Assembly (NCBI GenBank): GCA_000695325.1
Contig: AVPN01000042.1
Span: 82,214-107,065, forward strand
Reading direction: 5' to 3'
Length of the DNA: 24,852 nucleotides
From: Pleurobrachia bachei
Lineage: Eukaryota > Ctenophora > Tentaculata > Cydippida > Pleurobrachiidae
Program-made: the position numbers and the translations under genes
Notes under the pieces: generated by a model
Told to the model about the DNA's origin: nothing
Seen by the model: the letters and a program-made list of their open reading frames with translations, nothing else
The model's database searches: none
Shown: positions 1-8,800 of the stretch, piece after piece
How the letters are laid out: each line of letters starts with the position of its first letter
Position numbering within the stretch: position 1 is the stretch's first letter

Positions 1-99
1 AGAAATTTGAATTTAGGCACATTTTCGGAGCCAAAACATCGTTTGGGTCGCCTGTAGTAACTTTGTCCAGCAGTGTCATAGTAGTTCGTACAGTGGCTT

Positions 100-174
100 T
101 TTTTTATTTTTTTATTTTTTCGCTAGATATTGCAGACTCTGCAATATCTAGCAAAAAAATAAAAAAATAAAAAA
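100..174. repeat. 75-nt near-perfect inverted repeat
   Basis: Positions 100-135 pair with 139-174 around a 3-base loop. The 36-bp stem has one mismatch (121/153). The core arm is GCTAGATATTGCAG and the outer part is T-run/A-run. It looks like a foldback or MITE remnant; I see no target duplication. Confidence 0.8.
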
Positions 175-206
175 CATACTACCTCTGCAATGCAGAGGTA
201 GTATGT
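174..206. repeat. 33-nt perfect palindrome next to the first
   Basis: The arm ACATACTACCTCTGCA (174-189) is the exact reverse complement of 191-206, with one central base. It abuts the preceding inverted repeat, so this is a double hairpin. Confidence 0.85.
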
Positions 207-402
207 GGTAAAAATTTGGGCAGAGGTTCCCCAGGGGAGTATCCCCTATTTTTTACGAGAGAAGGTAACCTCCGTCCTACCAATATGGTATGTTGGACTG
301 GAGGGCTGTCTTAAAGGCTACAGCTGCCGGGTCAACAGGCATGCCTACAAGGCAGGGGCCCTCAGTGCCATAATTGAGCGAGGCTAGTTCTCTGGCGTTA
401 AA

Positions 403-876
403 TTACCCCCAGATTGGGGGAAGCAGCTCACGTCCGCAGTCATTAGCCGTACAACACGCACACAGCCCAATCCCCGCCCCTCCCCCGCCCCCGCCCACCC
501 AACCCCCGAGCAAAAATCGGACCACACACGCGGAGTACGTTTCCAGGATGGACCGACGCGGAGGTTGACTGATCGGGCTTGCAGTGGTGTGGCGCCAAGA
601 AGAGCGAAGCTCAGTTTGGCACCACATCACTACCATTCCATCCCAGAGGGTGGAGGTGATAGGGAGGTTGGTCCACCGTTGGCAGCGGGCAAAGATTGTT
701 ATCACCAGGGCGAGGCTGCTGGTGAGACCGAGAACACACATGGCGAGGGTGAGGGGCTTTAGGAAGACAAGGGCAAAGGTACTGGTGGGTGGTGGGGCTG
801 AGGCTGTTTCAGCCAGCATGGTGGACATCTTCTGAAACAGTTTGTTGAGTAATGTGAGGGTTACTAAACAGGACAT
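403..876 (-). CDS. Possible first exon of a small membrane protein (claudin/PMP22-like layout?)
   Basis: A minus-strand reading frame is open from an ATG at 876-874 to 403. A second ATG in a good context (CACCATG) lies about 20 codons in. After a Ser/Pro-rich start there is one clear hydrophobic segment (FLKPLTLAMCVLGLTSSLAL). It is followed by a Trp (RCQRW) and then WDGMVVMWCQ. One membrane segment followed by spaced Trp, Gly and Cys recalls the start of claudin/PMP22-type four-pass proteins, but the exact W-GLW-C-C motif is not met, so the family is a guess. A splice donor could lie at the GTAGTG inside WDGM|V. The Gly-rich end (below about 540) is low complexity and probably not coding. 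A TATA box and E-box upstream in the same orientation support a real gene; the rest would lie before the window. It could also be a chance frame in GC-rich DNA. Confidence 0.35.
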   Translation of the reverse strand: MSCLVTLTLLNKLFQKMSTMLAETASAPPPTSTFALVFLKPLTLAMCVLGLTSSLALVITIFARCQRWTNLPITSTLWDGMVVMWCQTELRSSWRHTTASPISQPPRRSILETYSACVVRFLLGGWVGGGGGGAGIGLCACCTANDCGRELLPPIWG

Positions 877-963
877 AGTGCAAATAGTCTGTTTATTGTT
901 TGATCTGATCGAAACCAAGAATATATAGACTACTGATTATTGATTATAGATTATGTTGCTCTG

Positions 964-1008
964 TTTTTATAGCTGTGGATCATCGTCATGGGAAAACCTA
1001 TCACGTGA
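964..1008 (-). promoter_or_regulatory. Candidate minus-strand core promoter: TATA box plus E-box
   Basis: On the minus strand, TATAAAAA lies at 971-964 and the palindromic E-box TCACGTGA at 1001-1008, about 30 bp upstream. The first ATG of the downstream frame is at 876, about 90 bp after the TATA box. That spacing suits a short 5' UTR. Confidence 0.4.
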
Positions 1009-1261
1009 TGATTTATTGACGCAAAATTGTCCTTTTAGTAGGAGGTTGACGACGATAGCCTATGTGCTTGATGGCCTACTAATTTCCTAACTTTGAACAT
1101 ATCAATTATTGGGAAATCTCCTCTTTATCTGCAGAACTGCAGAAGGCAATATCAAATGAAAAGTCGCCCTGAAATCCGGCCAAATAAAAATTGATCTTCA
1201 TTTTTATTTTTTATTTCCCCCCTCCCCACCCTCATGATACCATCTCATTTTCGCCCTGTAG

Positions 1262-2255
1262 ATCAAGGAGGATCAGACAAAGTGGAGCAAGTATTGTGAC
1301 GTGTGGAGTTTCGGAATACTCACCTGGGAAGTGTTCACCCTGGGAGGGAGGCCCTACGAGACCTGGCCAGATGAGGATGTCATTGAAAACCTGAAGGAAG
1401 GACAGAGAGAGGAACAGCCGCCATCGTGTCCTGATGAGTTGTGGGCGTTGGTGATGGAGGGATGTTGGGCGGGAAATCCGTCTGATAGGGAAGCGTTCTC
1501 TAACATAAAGGTACAAGTTGTGTCGCATAGTTACCATGGCTACCTCATGTTGCCATAGTTACCATAGCCACCCCAGACATTCAATCTCTATGTGCTAACA
1601 ACTCCTCCTCTTCTTAAGTTTAAACTAGAACAGATGGAGGTGGACAGAAAGACTGATCTGAAGAAGTCTGGCTACACCTTCTGCGATAAAGAAGAAGATG
1701 AGGAGGAAGAGGAAGAGGGGGAGGATGAGGCCGCGGAACAGTTTAATATTATGGTAATGAGAGGAACTAGAACCTATAGCTGATAGCTATTATATCTGAT
1801 CTCCAGAACCCTTATTCTTATAATCAAAGTGATATCTAAGTAAAGATAAATGTACTGAATTAAGCACGTCTATAAAGTAATTATTTCCTAGGCTGTTGAC
1901 GAGAATCAGGGAAGGTTGGATGAAGTTGATGGGAAGTCAGGGGAGGAAGACACTGAATCAGGGGAAGAAGACGCGGCATCAAGTTGTGGATCGGATATAA
2001 AAGTGCAACTAGCATTACCATTGCGGGTAAGAGTATATTTTACACTCAACATCTCCATCAACCTTTCCAATTTTAAATGAAAACTCTTGCCGATCCGGTC
2101 ACCAATCGTATTCGCATATAACTTCTTTAGTCCATTTTTTATTACCTCCTTTTTAGCTGGCTGAACTTGGTACGATTATTGCGAACGAAGGAGCGGAGTT
2201 TACTGCCGATGAAACAACAACAGACTTTGACTCGATTATCATCGATAATCTCTAA
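1262..2255 (+). CDS. Protein tyrosine kinase, C-terminal four exons (partial gene)
   Basis: Four exons join in phase 0: 1262-1510, 1619-1753, 1892-2026 and 2157-2255 (stop TAA), 205 codons in all. Exon one opens in the kinase C-lobe: CDVWSFGILTWEVFTLG is subdomain IX, then GRPYETWP, and CWAGNPSDREAF is subdomain XI with the conserved Arg (the usual PSxRPxF, here with Glu for Pro). The wording is typical of receptor and Src-type tyrosine kinases; the long tail favours a receptor. After the kinase ends (FSNIKFKLEQM) the tail is very acidic: an EEDEEEEEEGEDE run in exon two and a second Glu/Asp/Ser-rich stretch in exon three. One tail Tyr (SGYTFCD) could be a phosphosite. The C-terminus DNL fits a class III PDZ ligand. 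The ATP-binding lobe, catalytic loop and DFG are absent from the window: either they lie upstream across a large intron or this is a gene fragment. Confidence 0.85.
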
Positions 2256-2262
2256 ACTATGG

Positions 2263-2268
2263 AATAAA
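2263..2268 (+). terminator. Poly(A) signal of the kinase gene
   Basis: AATAAA begins 8 bases after the last base of the TAA stop codon. This implies a very short 3' UTR; another AT-rich stretch follows. Confidence 0.65.
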
Positions 2269-2274
2269 AACAAG

Positions 2275-2769
2275 TAAAAACTAACACTTTTAATAATTTG
2301 GAATTGGGGGCCAGAGAAATATAATATTGGTGTAATAATTTAATTCAAGGTCATGCTGTCAAAGTTCTTAATTTCTAACACATCTTTTAAACACACAAAA
2401 ATTACTCGTTTTCAGCGATACATCTTTGAAAAATCCTAAAATCATCATGAAACAGACACCAAAACTAAAATCAGCATTTTATATTCTTCATCGAAACTCT
2501 TATATCTCTCGGAATTGTTCAAGATTTTGATGATATTATGGGGTACTGTGTTTTTAGATGAACATTGAACCTTGAACGGTGGCAACAAATTGGCAATCCA
2601 GCGAACCCTAGTCGATGATAACATTAACACACTCAGCAGATATTTTACAGCACATTTAAAACTCAAGATATCTATCCCAACTTCATATTATTCTTTCAAG
2701 ATATCTAACCCGGGGCCTGCAGAAAATCGTACTCCAGCTGTATATCCCTTTACTTCATATTTTCGAGTT
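2275..2769. other. Intergenic space between convergent kinase and Kv genes
   Basis: AT-rich, with no convincing coding sequence on either strand. It should contain the 3' UTR of the Kv gene; I see AATAAT-like variants on the minus strand but no clear AATAAA. Confidence 0.5.
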
Positions 2770-2859
2770 TCAAGTCTCGTCATCGTCTTCATCGGTACCA
2801 GTTAACAGAGCGATCTTCTTGCTCTTCTTCATAACCATACACTTCCTGTTACCGTACAC
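2770..2859 (-). CDS. Kv terminal exon (cytoplasmic tail)
   Basis: The acceptor is CTGACAG and the exon is phase 0 with 29 codons plus TGA. It starts VYGNRKCMVMKKSKK, completing FSK|VYGNRK just after S6, and ends in an acidic DEDDDET. Splicing here replaces a three-residue readthrough tail. Confidence 0.75.
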   Translation of the reverse strand: MYGNRKCMVMKKSKKIALLTGTDEDDDET

Positions 2860-5800
2860 CTGTCAGCGGGGATGGTTTATTTTATGAAGGAGTAGTCATG
2901 TAGTATAACCGTAATAAGACGCACACTTTACGTAGCACGCGGGTACTAAACTCATGTTCAGTCTGATCTTGATCACAGATTTTCACTTCATTTTCTATTA
3001 ATCTAGTACCTTGCTGAAGGTGCTGACAATGATGGTCAACGGAAGGGCGAGGAACACCATAGACAGAAACACCACTACGGTTCCAATCAGTTTACCCATG
3101 ACCGTGGTGGGAGTAATATCTCCATAGCCGACCTGTAGAGAGAGTAGTGTGAAAACTCTGTAGATTATTGGAACCCAGCAAGTGTTGTTGAGTACAAGCA
3201 AGTATTGAATATAGAATCATAGATTAGTGGGTAAAAGAATGGGTAGAATAGTGGGTAGAAATCTAAATGAAAAGGATGATAGGACTTACCGTTGACATTG
3301 TGACAACAGCCCACCACATGGCGTCCAAAACTGCAGAAAGATTGGTTCATTAATCAATTGCGGGTATAATATATCAGACAAATTTTCACCCGCTAATATT
3401 TATACGAACTTTAATATGAGTATGAGTACATGATATACATACAACAATGTACCTGATCGGATTTGTTCATTTGACCGTTCCTCGAAGGTGTACATGAGCA
3501 TTGCAAAAACAGTGACACCCATCGTCCAAATAACAATGAGTAGGAATAACTCTGACACACAGTTCTTCATAACCGTTGCAATCGTCATCAATTTCTTACT
3601 TCTCCTCACCAATTTTAGTACTCTCATTACTCTGGAAAAGTACAAATATTGACAAGGAAAACAGTGATGTCTATTCGGATTCCCTGAGGGAATAACCGTC
3701 ACTGCGAAACCTCAGATATCAGGTCTCAGTCGAAATTAGCCGCGGCCTGCACCTGAGGTTCAGGCACGACTGTTTTCCCCCAATGAACTACGTCGTAAGA
3801 CTAATAGGGATATTGTATACTATTATATTCATGAGATATTGTATCTACCTGGCAACCCGTAGCACCCGTAGTCCCTCGAACTGTTCACTGTTTCCCGGAA
3901 AGAAGAGCTCTACATAAAAGGGAGATACTGCGAAGGTATCCACCCAAGTTAGCGCTGACTTTAGGTAGTTACACAGATTAGGACAGGCTACACCTGTGAA
4001 AAAGAAATTGGTAAAATACCGCACCTACATTGAATTGTTCATGCGGAGCACAGTGTCCGGCAACTCAAGCATGAGCATATGGATCATATTTCATCTATTT
4101 TTTATTTATTACTCACCGCGAAGGAAGAGGTCGATGGTAAAGTAGAGGACGGTTATAAGTTCACAATAACCAAGAAGGCTTGTTACTGAACGGTTGTATC
4201 GTGGTGAGTCGATATCCATCATCTCGGGAACCGGGGGAGTCGTTTCCTGGAAAAAGAGGCATGTGAGAAGAAGACCGGTTAAGGGACCCTTTTAGGAACT
4301 CGTTCCCTATTTGAAGGGGCTAAATTTTCTGAGAAAATTTTTCCATCTATACATTGATTGAAATGAAACCAAAATGAACATACCACGAACATAGAGGCGA
4401 CTGAAATGAAAATAAAGGCAATGTCCATCCACGCCCAAGCTTGGGCTGACAGAGAACTCTGGGGATTGTCAAAGAACTCCCATAACAACCGCTGAATGCG
4501 CTTCATCCTTGAGCTATCTCTCTGGTGGTGGGATATTGTCATTGGTAGTAGCTCATAAAATTGAACAAATTTTTAACCCGTTGGGTACTCCATATATATT
4601 TTTAGAGAATTCTTTCGTTAGGGGAAAAAATAAACAAGCAAAAACAATCCATTTGTCTTTGATCACTTACCGGGTCTTTCCTTCCTTCCACATCCTCTGC
4701 GGTGTTAATTTCCTCCATCGTTGTAGCGAGCCCAAAGAACTCGAGTTCCTGTTGAAACAACTCATTCGGGATGTCCTAGGATGAAGCTGATTGTAAAATA
4801 ATGAGAATAAAACTAAAATGGGCAAATTAATTGAGAATAAAATGCAAAAAGTAGTATATAAAATGGTCCCGCCCATTTGTTTTTTTTGTTGCTGAACACT
4901 AATTGGTGGAAACAGTCACCTGGCTGAACTCAGTCACGGATATTAACTAAACATAGTAAAATCATTTACCTTTGGGATGTAAAGTCTGCCTGTTCGATAG
5001 AAATCGAAGATGTGGATAAAAGCGTCTCTGTTTCTATCAAAAAAGTAATCATCTTCCGTTGTGTCGTAGTACGATTCAAGGTCTTCACTACCTGTTGTGG
5101 AGGTTATGAGTGTCACGTGATGCCCTAATAAGGAGTGTCACGTGATGCCCTAAAAAAGTAATCATCTTCCGTTGTGTCGTAGTACGATTCATTTTCAAGG
5201 TCTTCACTTCCTGAATTTTACAGCTCATTATATTCTACTCTTTAGATTTTTAGGTAATATGGTAGTTCTGGGCTGAACACTTTCGACCGCTTTAAAGCGC
5301 TTTAAAGCGTTCGAGAAAGCGCTATAAAGCGCTTTAAAGCGCTTTAAAAGCGCTTTTAAAAGCGCTATAAAGCGCTTTAAAAAGCGCTTTTTAAATCGCT
5401 TTAAAAAGCGCTTTATAGCGCTTTTAAAAGCGCTGTAGAGCGCTTTAAAAAGCGCTTTATATCGCTTCAGAAAACGTTTATAAAAACGCTTTAAAGCGCT
5501 TTAAAGCGCTTTATTTTTTCTCGCCATCAAAATAAAGCGCTTTAAATCGGTGGCGCTTTAAAGCGCTTTTGAAAGCGCTTTAAAGCGCTTTCGGAAGCGC
5601 TTTATATCACTACAAAAACCGCTATAAAGCGCTTTTAGCGCTTTAAAAGCGCTTTAAAGCGCTTTAAAAGCGCTTTTAAAAGCGCTATAAAGCGCTTTAA
5701 AAAGCGCTTTTTAAATCGCTTTAAAAAGCGCTTTATAGCGCTTTTAAAAGCGCTGTAAAGCGCTTTAAAAAGCGCTTTTTAAATCGCTTTAAAAAGCGCT

Positions 5801-8800
5801 TTATAGCGCTTTTAAAAGCGCTGTAAAGCGCTTTAAAAAGCGCTTTTTAAATCGCTTTAAAAAGCGCTTTATAGCGCTTTTAAAAGCGCTGTAAAGCGCT
5901 TTAAAAAGCGCTTTTTAAATCGCTTTAAAAAGCGCTTTATAGCGCTTTTAAAAGCGCTGTAAAGCGCTTTAAAAAGCGCTTTTTAAATCGCTTTAAAAAG
6001 CGCTTTATAGCGCTTTTAAAAGCGCTGTAGAGCGCTTTAAAAAGCGCTTTATATCGCTTCAGAAAACGTTTATAAAAACGCTTTAAAGCGCTTTAAAGCG
6101 CTTTATTTTTTCTCGCCATCAAAAAAAAGCGCTTTAAATCGGTGGCGCTTTAAAGCGCTTTTGAAAGCGCGCGCTTTAAAGCGGTCGAAAATGTTCAGCC
6201 CAGAACTACCATATTACCGATTTTTACTCAGAAATACGTACGGATGTCATTTACCGGGTCTCAATCTATAGATAGTATACTGATTGTCAATTTTTCCTTG
6301 ACTCTTAAGATGTAAATCCCAAAACTAAAAGTTCTGGGGTAAATTTAGTTTTACCGTGCCGGCTATAACATGATAATTAGCATAACATAGTTAAGATGCA
6401 CGCACCTAGGAGTGTGTTGGGGAACTGTCTGAGGGCAGAGAGTTGAACTAGATACCGGTCCCCGGATACATTGATGGTAACTCTCCTGTCTTCATAGGGC
6501 GTCTCTAATAACTCTACACGGGCTAGCGAATCCGTACTTCTGAAAGGTTTTAAGGTGTAATTCCCCTGCAGTATTACAAAGATGTAAAAAATAAACGTAT
6601 TTTATATCGTAGCAAGTCCTCGTGGTTAGTTTGAATGAGTTTGAAACTGACAGAGAAAAACCTAAATATATATATGGCAGTAATTACTGAGATTGAGAGA
6701 GTGAGAAAACAAGTTAAACTAAATTATCTTTGTTTTAAATTAAATAATGTAGTTATGCTAGGAAATACGAAGGAAATTTCTAACGATCACTGTCAGAGCG
6801 GTGGCCTGACTAGACAGAACAACCATAAATCATCTTTGATAGTCACGTTTTAAACGAGAAGACGTATACGAACAAATGACAAGTTGTCAATGATTGAATG
6901 CCGCGTATAATATTGAACTTAATGGACAATTATAAATTGCACTGACAGAGACTGTAAAATTCCCGTACTGGAGGCTTGTTAACTCAGAATAATATTTGCC
7001 CTGTTGCCTTTTTGAGCATAATACTATTTAAATTGACAAATTAAATTCTAAGTGAAATGATCATCCAAGCAAGTATAGACCATCCTTAAGAATAATACTG
7101 TATGTTTGTATGTCTTTTTGTGGAAGGGTTGTTATCTCGTTAAATCGCTAAGTGCAGTGATCGTGCGGAATAGAGAGGAATATCAAGGGTTAATAGTAGA
7201 TTCGAAAGACATATTGCCTATGTATTTTTATTTGGCCAGATTCCGGATATGCATGGATTATATACTTCACGAAAAATAACTATGTATATACAATTACATA
7301 CAGGGCTCAGCATTAATACGCCCAACTACTGCTAGTGGGTTGATGACGACGTGGGTGATCATTTCATTACCGTCTTCTTATTTGGACCTCTTATACTAGC
7401 TCTCATGTATATAAGATATTTTTCTGGGTCCCTAGCCATCTACGAGGTTTGCTTGTATTCTCTCTGTATTCTCTCTAGCTCTCCAATTTTTCTCTGCATT
7501 CTGCAGAAATAACGAATCCCCGATCCCAGAAAAGAAGCCCAGGTTTTCTCCCTCGACAATTAATTATGTGGTTTTCTGGGAGAATAATTGGGGAGCTGTA
7601 ATCCCCTGCCTTTACCTCTTTTTTGTTTCCTTAAAAGACTGACCCAAGTTTTTTTAATTTTTCTGTAGCATGGTATAATTGGCTTGTCTTTGGATATCAA
7701 TTACTAAGATTCCTATGTTCTCTCTCTCACTCTAGATCTCTCCCGCACTCTCTCTCTCTCCTTCTCTGTATCGGGGGAGTGATACAGCGTAGTACTGTAC
7801 TTAATCTGTGACACAAATCTGGTAATCAAGCTGCCTGCTGCCACCTCGTCGCCTTTGAACTCTGTACCTAAACTGTGTACCTGAACATACATAAGGGATT
7901 GAAGCTTCTCTTCTCTCATTGCAAATCAAAGATAGAGAGACAATTGGGATAGACCCTCAGCTCTATCACTGTGATTGGAGGAGATGAAAGACAAAGAAGC
8001 TCGAGAGGGAGAGATTGTGACCAGTGAAAATAAAATGATCATTGCAGCATAGCTTATACTGGGTGTGAGAAGCTTCGATCAGAGTATAACCATAACAGAA
8101 TCATCCATTTATGAATAAGTCCTCTGCTACTATCTCTCTAACCATAAATGAATACATATTTGTAAATGGAAATGAATACAAGCTGTGAGTGTGAGGTATA
8201 GCTCTCTCCCAGTCTTAGTCTCACCAATATGAATAACCAAGGGAGGCAAAGACCATTTAGACATACATGAATTATTGAGAGACTAAGTACAATATATTAT
8301 AACGAAGGGAATTTGGCACGGGAGTGCTAATCGTTGTGCATTCTAGAACGTACCACTCAAAGGTCACAAAGGTCAAGAGTAGTGCATATATCAGCTGCTA
8401 AGCATATAATATGCTTCGTAGCTGATGCTCTACAATAGTCAATAACTGTACTTGAAGAACAACAGAAACAAAGCAGTTACCGAGTAATTAGTCCCAATTA
8501 TTGAAACCGCATGATATCAAATGTACCATTACCACACAATTAATTTGTGCAAGTATACAGATTACTGCTTCGAGGCTCAGCTGGTCCTTTTAATAATGTA
8601 ATGTAAGCTGTAGTTGATTGGACTGGGTCCAGTCCAATCCACTACAGCTGGGCAGAAGCTGCAGTTAATTATCGCAGCTACAAGTCAAGATACTGCACTG
8701 CACAAATGACCTGACTCCAACGCAAAAGAAACTCTTCGGGGAAGAGTGGAGTTCCCCTCTACCTGTATAAAAGGGATGTCAGTTCTCTCAAAGGGTTTTC

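Noticed and set aside
205-568. Two short plus-strand frames, one proline-rich
   Set aside because: The proline run is translated from a C-rich low-complexity tract; no domain or splice support. The opposite strand gives a better candidate.
1112-1180. An upstream kinase exon after the TTTATCTGCAG acceptor-like site
   Set aside because: The frame reads NCRRQYQMKSRPEIRP to a stop without kinase motifs.
5253-6218. CRISPR-like array
   Set aside because: The regular 68-bp units have no unique spacers and lie inside a eukaryotic inverted-repeat element.
7713-7919. 68-codon minus-strand frame
   Set aside because: Partly a translated CT/GA microsatellite; no other support.
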